From: an uncultured Coriobacteriaceae bacterium | Lineage (GTDB): Bacteria; Actinomycetota; Coriobacteriia; Coriobacteriales; Atopobiaceae | DNA length: 64,000 nucleotides | Reading direction: 5' to 3' | Assembly (NCBI GenBank): GCA_900543875.1 | Contig: UQSV01000001.1 | Coordinates: forward strand, 36,716-100,715 | Shown: in pieces, positions 40,755-48,979 of the stretch | Layout of the letters: every line of letters begins with the position of its first letter | How positions within the stretch are numbered: position 1 is the first letter of the stretch | Translations under genes and position numbers: made by a program | Notes under the pieces: model-generated | What the model saw: only the letters and a program-made list of their open reading frames with translations | Databases searched by the model: none | Told to the model about the DNA's origin: nothing

Positions 40755-43700
40755 ATGGAGAGAAGAAAGACAAGGCGCTGGGGAGGTGTCCTGGCGTGCG
40801 CGCTGACCGCGGCCCTCGCGCTCGTGCTGGGCGTCGCCCTGCCCGCCACGCAGGCCTATGCGACCGACGTGAGCCTGGACGAGCCCGACCACGCCAAGAC
40901 CGTCACCGACAACGGCGACGGCACCTACAGGCTGAGCCTCACCGTCAAAGGAGACTCTCAGAGCTCGTCCGAGAACACGCCGGCCGACGTTGTCCTCGCC
41001 ATCGACACCTCGGGCTCGATGAATGACAACGGCAAGCTCGACAACGTCAAGAGGGCAGCGAAGGCCCTCATCGACGAGCTGCTCACCGACGACAACGCCA
41101 AGCTCGATGCCTCGAAGCAGATTCAGGTCTCGGTCATCAGCTTTGACACGAGGGCCGACACCCCCACGAGCTTCACGGCCAACGCGGACGATGCGACCCA
41201 AGCCATCGATGGACTGAAGGCTGAGGGCGGTACCAACTGGGAGGAGGCGCTGCAGAAGGCCAACGCCCAGAACAGCGGCCGTACCGATTCCAGGAAGTAC
41301 GTCGTGTTCTTCTCCGATGGCGCACCGACGTATCGCATCAGCTCGGTCCAGACGGGTACAAAATTGGTTTTTTCGTTCAGCGAGGGCTTTCACAAGGTTC
41401 CTGCCTATGACCAGGACGACACCTGGGCTACCCCGCGCGGCGTTCACGGCTCCGGCAACGACGATCCCTACAACGCCAACTACAACAGCGCCGTGACCGA
41501 GGCCAACAAGCGCGACGTTGACACCGTCCAGCTCTTTGCCGTGAGTGGCGACACGTCCGCCAACGCCTCGATGACCAAGTTCGCCAACGACGTCACCGGC
41601 GACTTCCTCGACGGTACCGACGCCGACAAGTTGAACGACGCGTTTGCCGAGATTGCCCAGACGATCACCAACTCGTGCTACTACCGCGACGTCAAGGTCG
41701 TTGACCAGCTCTCCGACTACGTCGACTTCAAGGATGCCGTCTCCGCAGATGGCACGCTTGCCTCCGCGACCATCACCAAGACCGACGCCTCGGGCACGAG
41801 CCCCGTTGCTGGCGCCGTGGCCAAGGTCGACGGCAAGAAGCTCACGGTCGACCTCTCCGGCGAGGGCGAGCTCGAGGCCGGCGCCACCTACACGGTCAGC
41901 TTCGACATCAAGCCCACGGCCGACGCCTATGACGCGATTGCCGCGGGTACGCTCACGAACCCCGTTCCCACCAACGTCAACAGCGACCACGACGCCACGA
42001 CGCTCGAGTACAAGACCGTCACCAAGCGCACCGGAGCCGCCGACGTGGTGAGCGACACGCTCTACGCGGACTATGACATCCCCACCATCTCCCTGCCCAC
42101 CAAGCAGCTCACGGTGACCAAGACCTGGGAGAACGCCCGCGACGACGCCCGCGCCACCCAGCCCGTCCACGTACAGGTCACGCGCAACGGCGCCGACTAC
42201 GGCACGCCCGTCGAGCTCTCCGCCAGCAACAACTGGACGGGCACCGTCACCGTGACAGGCAACCCCGCCGACGCCTCCGCCTGGGGCGCCCGCGAGACCG
42301 ATGGTGACCTTTCCAGCTACACCACCAACGTCGCGGTCGATGGCCTGAACCTCTCGGTCACTAACACCCACAAGGCCTGGTCCGTCACGGTCGATGGCGC
42401 CACCGAGCTTGCGGGCACCAAGACCCTCACGGGCCGCACCCTCGTCGCCGACGAGTTCAGCTTCACCATCACCCCGTGCGACGGCGCCCCTGCCCCCACG
42501 AAGACGACCGCCACGAACGACGCTGCGGGCAACTTCCACTTTGGCGACATCACCTTCGACGCGCCCGGTACCTACTACTACGACGTGGCCGAGGTCACCG
42601 ACGGTCTTGACAAAAAGGGCATCACCGCCCAGACCTCCGCGCTGCAGGTCAAGATCGACGTGGTCGAGAAGGACGGCGCCCTGGTGGCCCAGGTGAGCCT
42701 GCCCGAGGGTGGCCTCGCCTTTGCCAACGCCTACAAGCCCAGCGACGCTACGGTTAACGTCATGGCCTTCAAGCGGCTCGCCTGCAACCAGGAGGGCGTC
42801 AAGGCCCCCGACCTTAAGGCCGGCGACTTCTCGTTCACCATCACCGGCAACGGCCCTCTGCCCGCTGCCACCACCGTCTTCAACGACGAGGCCGGCAACG
42901 TCTCCTTTGGGGCCATCACCTTCACCAAGGCAGACCTCGGCGGCGAGATGAGCAAGACGTTCACCTACCAGGTCAGCGAGTCTGGCTCCAAGGCGGGCGT
43001 CACCAACGACTCCGATAAGACCTTCACGGTCACCGTCAGAGACAACGCCGACGGCACCATGACGGCCGAGATGAGCCCCATCGACCCGTTCGTGAACACC
43101 TACGCCGCCGAGTCCGCGAACTACAGCGTCTCCAACGACATCACCATGAGCAAGCAGCTCGATGGTCGCGCCCTCGAGGCCGGCGACTTCACCTTTGAGC
43201 TCGTCGACGCCAATGGCAAGCAGGCGGCCACCGCCACCAACGACGCCAACGGCACCGTTGTGTTCAAGAACGTCACGTACACCACGCCGGGCGAGTACAC
43301 CTACACCGTCCGTGAGGTCAACGACGGCAAGGGTGGCGTGATATACGACGCCAGCACCTACCAGGTGAAGGTTACCGTGGCTGACAATGGCAAGGGCCAG
43401 CTTGTTGCCAAGGCCTCAAGCGACGCCGACGCCATCGTGTTTAAGAACAGCTATGCTGCCGCGCCCGCGAGCGTGAGCCTCTCCGCCACCAAGGTGCTCG
43501 AGGGTGCCCAGCTCACCGATGACCAGTTTGGCTTTGAGGTGCTCAACAAGGGCCAGGTCGTTGCCCGTGGTAAGAACGCCGCCGACGGTACCGTGAGCTT
43601 TGGCGCGCTGGCGCTCAACCAGCCCGGCACCTACAGCTTCCAAATTTGCGAGGTCAACGATGGCCAGCAGGGCGTGACCTACGACGGCTCCAGCCATGAC

Positions 43701-43973
43701 GTCAAGGTCGTCGTGACCGACGACGGCAAGGGCCAGCTTACGGTGAGTTCCGTCGAGGGCGACAACCCCACGTTCACCAACTCCTACACCGCTCCCAAGC
43801 AGGAGAAGGACAACGACGAGGGCGATGACAACCAGGGTGGCGCCCAGCAGGGCAACGACAAGCAGATGCCCCAGACGGGCGACACCAACAACGCCACCGT
43901 CCCCGTTGTGCTTGGTGCTGCCGCTGTGATCTGCGTGGCCGCCGGCCTTGTGATTGCCAAGCACAGGAAGTAA
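40755..43973 (+). CDS. Wall-anchored vWA/Cna-B repeat adhesin (MPQTG)
   Basis: A 1,072-residue surface protein with the same architecture as the 8.6 kb adhesin but shorter. The signal peptide (ACALTAALALVLGVALPATQ to AYA) is followed by a vWA domain with metal site DTSGSMND and FSDGAPT, then a Cna-B domain near residue 450 (QLTVTKTWENARDDA) and about four FctA-type modules ending FxNxY. An acidic spacer leads to the sorting signal MPQTG (about 1038), a hydrophobic segment and AKHRK. The start ATG 40755 follows GGAGAGGGA. Wall anchoring by the class B sortase is inference. Confidence 0.93.
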   Translation: MERRKTRRWGGVLACALTAALALVLGVALPATQAYATDVSLDEPDHAKTVTDNGDGTYRLSLTVKGDSQSSSENTPADVVLAIDTSGSMNDNGKLDNVKRAAKALIDELLTDDNAKLDASKQIQVSVISFDTRADTPTSFTANADDATQAIDGLKAEGGTNWEEALQKANAQNSGRTDSRKYVVFFSDGAPTYRISSVQTGTKLVFSFSEGFHKVPAYDQDDTWATPRGVHGSGNDDPYNANYNSAVTEANKRDVDTVQLFAVSGDTSANASMTKFANDVTGDFLDGTDADKLNDAFAEIAQTITNSCYYRDVKVVDQLSDYVDFKDAVSADGTLASATITKTDASGTSPVAGAVAKVDGKKLTVDLSGEGELEAGATYTVSFDIKPTADAYDAIAAGTLTNPVPTNVNSDHDATTLEYKTVTKRTGAADVVSDTLYADYDIPTISLPTKQLTVTKTWENARDDARATQPVHVQVTRNGADYGTPVELSASNNWTGTVTVTGNPADASAWGARETDGDLSSYTTNVAVDGLNLSVTNTHKAWSVTVDGATELAGTKTLTGRTLVADEFSFTITPCDGAPAPTKTTATNDAAGNFHFGDITFDAPGTYYYDVAEVTDGLDKKGITAQTSALQVKIDVVEKDGALVAQVSLPEGGLAFANAYKPSDATVNVMAFKRLACNQEGVKAPDLKAGDFSFTITGNGPLPAATTVFNDEAGNVSFGAITFTKADLGGEMSKTFTYQVSESGSKAGVTNDSDKTFTVTVRDNADGTMTAEMSPIDPFVNTYAAESANYSVSNDITMSKQLDGRALEAGDFTFELVDANGKQAATATNDANGTVVFKNVTYTTPGEYTYTVREVNDGKGGVIYDASTYQVKVTVADNGKGQLVAKASSDADAIVFKNSYAAAPASVSLSATKVLEGAQLTDDQFGFEVLNKGQVVARGKNAADGTVSFGALALNQPGTYSFQICEVNDGQQGVTYDGSSHDVKVVVTDDGKGQLTVSSVEGDNPTFTNSYTAPKQEKDNDEGDDNQGGAQQGNDKQMPQTGDTNNATVPVVLGAAAVICVAAGLVIAKHRK

Positions 43974-44016
43974 CGCTTGGGGCTGTTCCCCTCGAGGGGC
44001 AGGCAGATTCTTAGGA

Positions 44017-44050
44017 GGGGCCAGTCGCAATTGAGCGGCTGGCCCCTTTT
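44017..44050 (+). terminator. Terminator after adhesin 2
   Basis: GGGGCCAG (44017-44024) pairs with CTGGCCCC (44039-44046), then TTTT. The 8-bp stem and tail match those of the terminator at 40443. Confidence 0.9.
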
Positions 44051-44085
44051 CATGTAGCGCCATCGTTTGGCACGTCTGTCCCTCA

Positions 44086-44115
44086 ATATGCATATAAATC
44101 ATATTTCCGCAGGTA
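44086..44115 (+). repeat. Downstream copy of the adhesin-flanking repeat
   Basis: The second copy of the 30-base sequence at 40640-40669, with ATATGCATATAA and CCGCAGGTA preserved. It lies about 220 bases before the winged-helix gene. The same order (terminator, then this repeat) occurs on both sides of the adhesin. Confidence 0.7.
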
Positions 44116-44337
44116 AAAGGTTCGAATTACTAGCGTAAAGAAGGTAGGGTGCCACCTGCATATTCTGAATGTCGATTGAAATATGCATTACGGCCGACAT
44201 CCAAGAATCACGTTTCGAAACAAGGAGCCAGGCCATGCAGCGCCACCGAGTTCCCGAACCAGTCAGACCTGCCGTCCTCGACCGCGCGACAGCATCCAAG
44301 TTCCGTCGCAGGAATCGGTAGGGATTCGGGGGGATCC

Positions 44338-44643
44338 ATGACCAAGCGAGCCAAGGTCAGCGCCACGGCCGGCGTGCGCATCAACGAGCGAGAGCTTGCG
44401 GTGTTGCGGCAGATTGCCCGGGTGAACTCGACCGTTGTGAGCGTCAGCCAGCTATCCGCGGATTATTCATGCAGCTTGGCTACGGTGCGAAACGTCATTC
44501 GTTCGCTCGAGCACAAGGGACTTATCAGCGTGCAGGCGCGCTTCCTTCGCAACGGCGGTCAGCTCGAGAACGAGTACGAGGTTACGCAGGAGGGCATCCG
44601 TGTTCTGGAGTGCGATGATGCACTCGCCAAGGACGAGCGCTAG
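44338..44643 (+). CDS. Small winged-helix DNA-binding protein
   Basis: A 101-residue protein consisting of one winged-helix domain: NERELAVLRQIARVN, the recognition part SADYSCSLATVRNVIRSLE and the wing KGLISVQARFLRNGGQLENE. It resembles the DNA-binding part of MarR-like regulators but lacks their dimerisation helices. ATG 44338 follows a GGGGGG run; the frame is open back to 44149. It lies between the adhesin-flanking repeat and a second small regulator, so a role in adhesin control is possible. Confidence 0.7.
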   Translation: MTKRAKVSATAGVRINERELAVLRQIARVNSTVVSVSQLSADYSCSLATVRNVIRSLEHKGLISVQARFLRNGGQLENEYEVTQEGIRVLECDDALAKDER

Positions 44644-44678
44644 ACAACATCGTATATCCCTCCTGTTCGAAGAAGTTC

Positions 44679-44689
44679 GGGGGGGGGGG
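44679..44689 (+). repeat. Second 11-G homopolymer, intergenic
   Basis: Eleven G between the winged-helix and XRE genes, followed directly by ATG and a four-codon frame. It lies 86 bases before the XRE start. Length variation would change leader or promoter spacing. Confidence 0.88.
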
Positions 44690-44774
44690 ATGCCTCAGAG
44701 GTAAATGGCGTCTGCTTGAGCGCCGCTGCCCCTGTTGCTCCCGCGTCTCCCAGCCGCGGTGGCGGTGACGCGCC

Positions 44775-45032
44775 GTGGCTCGAATTCGAAGCGACGATAG
44801 CGAGTTAATGCGCAAGGTGGGCCAGGCCTTCGCCGACGCCCGTGCCGAGGCCGGCCTCACGCAGGTCGAGGTCGCGCGCCTGTCGGGCGTGCACCAGTCC
44901 TGCGTGAGCCGTCTCGAGCAGGGCAACGGTAACGCGACAGTCGCCACGATGGAGGCCGTCGCGAACGCCCTGGGCTGCCGCCTCGACGTGCGCCTGCTGT
45001 TCCCGGCGCCTCCGCGCTCCTCCCACAAGTAG
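44775..45032 (+). CDS. XRE-family helix-turn-helix protein
   Basis: An 85-residue protein that is almost entirely one Cro/CI-type HTH: FADARAEAGLTQVEVARLSG, then VHQSCVSRLEQGNGNATVAT and LGCRLDVRLLFP. Proteins of this size serve as antitoxins or small regulators. No toxin is adjacent; the next gene is an EF-G-like GTPase. The start is GTG 44775, the first start after an in-frame TGA (44766). Confidence 0.75.
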   Translation: MARIRSDDSELMRKVGQAFADARAEAGLTQVEVARLSGVHQSCVSRLEQGNGNATVATMEAVANALGCRLDVRLLFPAPPRSSHK

Positions 45033-45213
45033 CGGGCCGTGGGGTCTGGCGGCGTGGCTGGATTCTATCGCCCTGCTTGCGCTCACGTTTTGCGCCCTCG
45101 CTCGTCCTCGTTGCCCTGCTCGCACGCGTCGCCTGCCCATTTCGCCCGTGCGCCCCTCTCGCAAGATGGGCGTTCGGCGCTCTTCTCGCACAAAGCAACC
45201 AAGGGGTGGTCCA

Positions 45214-45269
45214 CGCCGCCCGCCCGCAATCGCGCCCCGTTCGCCGCACGGGCGGCGAGACGTCTTTTT
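45214..45269 (+). terminator. Probable terminator after the XRE gene
   Basis: CGCCGCCCG (45214-45222) pairs with CGGGCGGCG (45249-45257), with TTTTT at 45265-45269. The loop is long (26 bases). The rest of the 384-base gap up to 45417 shows no gene. Confidence 0.5.
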
Positions 45270-45416
45270 GTCCCGTATCCGATTGGGTACGGTTAATCCA
45301 ACGAATGCCGTGGCGTATGTGGGCCGCGCGCCCACCCAAGCAGCGGTTTGGGTGCGCCAACTGCGGCGATTCTCCCTCCCGTCTGTGCCACGTGGACCTC
45401 AACGGAGGGAGTCATC

Positions 45417-47474
45417 ATGAGCGAGAAGATTAGAAACGTTGCCCTCGTCGGCCAAGGCGGCGTGGGCAAGACCATGCTCGCCGAGGCCATGCTCCACCTT
45501 TCGGGCGTCACGACCCGACTGGGCGGCCACAAGGGCACCAAGCCCACGCTCGACTATGACCCCGAGGAGGAGAAGCGCTCCTTCTCGATCAAGCTCGCCA
45601 TGGCGCCCGTTCCCTGGAACGGCGCGCGCCTGAACGTCATCGACGCCCCCTGCTACCCTGACTTTGTTGGCGATGCCTACGCCGCGATGTCTGCCGTTGA
45701 GACCGCGGTCTTCGTCGTCGACGCCGCCGGCGACCCCGGCGCCATCACCACGCGTCTGTGGTATGCGGCCGAGGATCTGTCGCTTGCCCGCGCCGTCTTC
45801 GTGAACCGCATTGATCGCTCCGAGGCCCAGTACGCCGCCACGCTCGCTGCGCTGCAGGAGCGCTTTGGCCAGCGCCTGGGTGCCGTGACCCTGCCGTGGG
45901 GCGTGGGCGACGACTTCAAGGGCATCATCGACGTCATTCGCATGCGGGCCCGTCACCTTGACGGCAACGGCAAGCCGGTCGTCTGCGACATCCCCGACGA
46001 CATGCGCGCCGCCGCCGACGAGGCTCGCGCCCACCTCTGCGAGCTTGTGGTCGAGGCCGACGACGAGCTCATGCTCAAGTATCTCGAGGGCGATGGCCAA
46101 CTCACCCAGGATGAGCTGGAGGGCCTGCTCGCCAAGGCCATCGCCGAGCGCATCTTCGTGCCGGTCTTTGCCGGTTCGTGCACGCGCGAGGAGGGCGTCA
46201 CGAGCCTCATGGACGACATCGAGACCTACTTCCCCGCGGCAAGCGACTTTGGCTCGGTGCCGCTGGTCAACGGCGACTACCTCGACATCGACGAGGACGA
46301 CGACCGCCCGGTTGGCTTTGTCTTCAAGGTCCTCAACGACCAGCAGAACGGCCGCCTCGCCCTCGTGAAGGTGCTTGCCGGCACGTTCACCCCGGGCCTC
46401 GAGCTCACCTGTGCCCGCACGCGCAAGCCCGAGCGCCTCGCGCGCATCTACCGCATGGTTGGCCGCGACATGACCGAGGTTTCGAGCGCGGTTGCTGGCG
46501 ACATCGTGGTTGCGCCCAAGATCTCTGCCATGGCGGGCGACACCCTGTCCGTGACGGGCAAGGTCGAGGCCGCGGCGTTCCGCTTCCCCAACTCGCTCTA
46601 CCAGGTGGCCATCGAGCCCGACAAGCGCGGCACCGAGGACAAGCTGTTCAGCTTCCTCGAGAAGTCCTGCGACGCCGATCCCACGATGAAGGTCACGCGC
46701 AACGAGGAGACCGGCCAGACCGTCATCAGCGCGCTGGGCGAGGCCCAGGTGTCCGTCCTGCTCGACCGCATGGCCGCCCGCGCCGGCGTCTCGGCGCACG
46801 TGGTGCCCATTCGCGTGCCGTATCGCGAGACCATCCGCCGCACCTCGAGTGCCCAGGGTCGACACAAGAAGCAGACCGGCGGCTCCGGCCAGTACGGCGA
46901 CTGCTGGCTGCGCCTCGAGCCCAACCCGGGCGGCGGCTACGAGTTCATCGACGAGGTCGTGGGCGGCCGCATTCCCAAGGGCCTCATCCCGGCCGTCGAC
47001 AAGGGCGTGCAGGAGACCATGTGCGAGGGCGTCGTCGCCGGCTATCCCATGATCGACGTGCGCGTTGCCTGCTACGACGGCAGCTATCACTCCGTCGACT
47101 CCAACGAGATGGCATTCAAGACCGCCGCGCGCATCGGCTTCCAGAAGGCTGCCGCAGACGCCGAGCCCGTTGTGCTTGAGCCCATGGCAAAGATCGAGGT
47201 CACCGCACCCGAGGACTACGCCGGTTCGATCATGGGCGACGTCAGCGCTAGCCGCGGCCGCATCGAGGGCATGGACGCCGGCGAGCGCGGCACCACCGTC
47301 ATCCAGGCGCGCGTTCCCTACGCCGAGGTGCTCGACTATGCCACGCGCCTGCGCTCGCTGTCTCGCGGCACCGGCGAGTTCACCCTCGAGCTCGAGGGCT
47401 ACGAGCAGGTTCCCCACGACGTGCAGGCCAAGCTTGCCGAGGAGTGGCAGGCCCGCCGCGCCGCCGGTAGGTAG
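45417..47474 (+). CDS. Elongation factor G-like GTPase (EF-G2 type)
   Basis: A 685-residue EF-G paralog. The five-domain layout is present: G domain, beta-barrel (FVFKVLNDQQNGRLALVKVL), and EF-G domains III-V (GKVEAAAFRFP; SSAQGRHKKQTGGSGQYGD; GVVAGYPMIDVRV; GRIEGMDAGERGTTVIQARV). The G domain is unusual: G1 is GQGGVGKT rather than AHIDAGKT, and where EF-G has DTPGH there is IDAPCYPDF, so the conserved G3 Gly is Cys. G4 reads VNRIDRSE. Paralogs of this group are not the main translocase and their roles are mostly unknown. ATG 45417 follows GGAGGGA. Confidence 0.85.
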   Translation: MSEKIRNVALVGQGGVGKTMLAEAMLHLSGVTTRLGGHKGTKPTLDYDPEEEKRSFSIKLAMAPVPWNGARLNVIDAPCYPDFVGDAYAAMSAVETAVFVVDAAGDPGAITTRLWYAAEDLSLARAVFVNRIDRSEAQYAATLAALQERFGQRLGAVTLPWGVGDDFKGIIDVIRMRARHLDGNGKPVVCDIPDDMRAAADEARAHLCELVVEADDELMLKYLEGDGQLTQDELEGLLAKAIAERIFVPVFAGSCTREEGVTSLMDDIETYFPAASDFGSVPLVNGDYLDIDEDDDRPVGFVFKVLNDQQNGRLALVKVLAGTFTPGLELTCARTRKPERLARIYRMVGRDMTEVSSAVAGDIVVAPKISAMAGDTLSVTGKVEAAAFRFPNSLYQVAIEPDKRGTEDKLFSFLEKSCDADPTMKVTRNEETGQTVISALGEAQVSVLLDRMAARAGVSAHVVPIRVPYRETIRRTSSAQGRHKKQTGGSGQYGDCWLRLEPNPGGGYEFIDEVVGGRIPKGLIPAVDKGVQETMCEGVVAGYPMIDVRVACYDGSYHSVDSNEMAFKTAARIGFQKAAADAEPVVLEPMAKIEVTAPEDYAGSIMGDVSASRGRIEGMDAGERGTTVIQARVPYAEVLDYATRLRSLSRGTGEFTLELEGYEQVPHDVQAKLAEEWQARRAAGR

Positions 47475-47495
47475 GTGCGTCACATAGGTTCAGTT

Positions 47496-47533
47496 GGGGC
47501 GACGGCGCCGTTCGCGGGGTCGTCGCCCCTTCT
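47496..47533 (+). terminator. Terminator after the EF-G-like gene
   Basis: GGGGCGACG (47496-47504) pairs with CGTCGCCCC (47521-47529), then TTCTT. Confidence 0.75.
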
Positions 47534-47593
47534 TGTGTAGCGCCGCGCCCTGGTGCGCGTATCATCTCCCCAACTATTTGGGGAGGGGAAGCG

Positions 47594-48679
47594 ATGGGCG
47601 AGGGGATTGGTTTTGGCGGCGTCTACGGCTCTGGCCTGGTGCGGCCGCAGCGTGGGTCTTCGATTGTGGCTGGGCACGAGAGCGCACTGAGGTTTTGGGC
47701 CAACGTGCGCCGCTCGAATGCCGGGATGACAAAGGAGCTGCTTGGGGAGCTGTATCCCGACGACATGCTTGCTAGCATCGACACCGAGAGCGTCTGGGCC
47801 GACTGCTCGCTGCTTCCTCTCGAGCTTCCACATGACGTGGCACCCCGCATTGCCCACGCGTCTGCCGCGTTGGGGCTTGATGGCCCGCTCGACATAGTTG
47901 TTGGTAAGGACTCCGCCCGCCGTGCGTCGGCGGGTGCTAGGTGCCATGTGTGGAAGGGCCCCGTTCCCGATGGGCTCATCTGCTGTCCCGAGCCGGGCGT
48001 TTACGTCGTGGCTCCTGAGGTTGCGCTGATGCAGGTGGCTTCTGGCCTTGGCTTTTACAAGACGCTTGCCCTAGCGATGGAGCTCTGCGGAACCTATTCG
48101 TGCGATGGCGTGCGCGGCTGCGAGTATGGGGTGGTTCCCGTGACAACCGCCGCGAGAATTGGGCATCTTGTGAGCATCGTTGGCAGGATCCGCGGGCTCG
48201 ACGCCGCGCGCCAGGCTGCCAGGTGCTGCATGGACAACTCGGCTTCTCCGAGGGAAACCGCCTTGGCCGCGATGCTAAGTCTGCCGCGGAGGCTGGGTGG
48301 CTGGGGCTGTCCGAGGCCAGAGCTCAACGTTGAGATTGAGCTGAGCGAATCAGCAGCGCACCAGTGCGGGCGTTCGCATCTCGTTGCCGACCTGCTTTAC
48401 CGGCGTGCGAAGCTCGACATCGAATATCAGGGGAAGGAATGGCACACTGCAGACGAAGGCAGGTCGCGAGACGAGGCGAGGCAGAATGCCCTGATGCAGA
48501 TGGGCTACTCCTGCGTCTTCGTGGCGGCCAGGCAGATCGCAGACGAATCGAAGGTCGACGGCATTGCCGAGCTGATTAAAAGAAAGTCTGGCCTGAGACC
48601 GGAGAGAACGGAAGCGAATGAGCAGATGAGGGCTCGTCGGGCAGAGATGCTGGCGGCTCTGGGTATTTGCGATTTATAA
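47594..48679 (+). CDS. Protein with putative C-terminal endonuclease-like domain
   Basis: A 361-residue protein, not firmly recognised. The C-terminal third contains LDIEYQGKEWHTADEGRSRD and QNALMQMGYSCVFV, a layout like the DUF559/Vsr-type PD-(D/E)xK fold (acidic residue, E-x-Q/D-G-K, R-x-x-D, then a hydrophobic strand). It is preceded by SPRETALAAMLSLP, a helix often found before such domains in actinobacteria. The N-terminal 230 residues hold no motif I recognise. ATG 47594 follows GGGGAGGGGAAG. Codon use is less biased than in neighbours, suggesting accessory origin. It might be a nuclease of a defence or abortive-infection kind, but nothing shows this directly. Confidence 0.5.
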   Translation: MGEGIGFGGVYGSGLVRPQRGSSIVAGHESALRFWANVRRSNAGMTKELLGELYPDDMLASIDTESVWADCSLLPLELPHDVAPRIAHASAALGLDGPLDIVVGKDSARRASAGARCHVWKGPVPDGLICCPEPGVYVVAPEVALMQVASGLGFYKTLALAMELCGTYSCDGVRGCEYGVVPVTTAARIGHLVSIVGRIRGLDAARQAARCCMDNSASPRETALAAMLSLPRRLGGWGCPRPELNVEIELSESAAHQCGRSHLVADLLYRRAKLDIEYQGKEWHTADEGRSRDEARQNALMQMGYSCVFVAARQIADESKVDGIAELIKRKSGLRPERTEANEQMRARRAEMLAALGICDL

Positions 48680-48711
48680 CAAGCCATCTACCGGAGCGCC
48701 CGAGAAAGAAA

Positions 48712-48885
48712 TGGTCGTTCGACCGAGTTCTGAATGACCTTTGGGCCAGAAATGAGGCTAAACCCAAGGCCTGGGTGGCTCGCCGGAATTATTGCAGTCT
48801 GTCTACCTGCGATTATTAGTTTTCCCGATATGAAGAGTGTCCCCTAATTGCTCGATAGCTCGTTCAGAACTCGGTCGAACGACCA
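48712..48885. mobile_element. MITE-like 174-bp element with 23-bp inverted ends
   Basis: The 23 bases at 48712-48734 (starting TGGTCGTTCGACC) are repeated exactly in inverted orientation at 48863-48885. The inside holds no gene but has the sequence TCTACCTGCG (48802-48811), the reverse form of the CGCAGGTAGA motif seen before the adhesins. No clear target-site duplication is visible. It may be a non-autonomous transposon remnant or a regulatory fold-back structure. Confidence 0.55.
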
Positions 48886-48921
48886 ATTAAGGGAGTAATT
48901 GCTTGGAAGATGGCCTAAACG

Positions 48922-48957
48922 AAGCCGGGGAGGGCGCGAACGCGCCCTCCCCGGCTT
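48922..48957. terminator. Bidirectional hairpin after the SDR gene
   Basis: A perfect 17-bp stem (48922-48938 with 48941-48957) and a two-base loop. On the minus strand it ends the deoC-manA-SDR unit. Confidence 0.75.
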
Positions 48958-48979
48958 GTGAGTTTCTGCAAATGACGGC

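Noticed and set aside
44775..45032. XRE protein as antitoxin of a toxin-antitoxin pair.
   Set aside because: No toxin-like gene on either side; the upstream neighbour is another DNA-binding protein.
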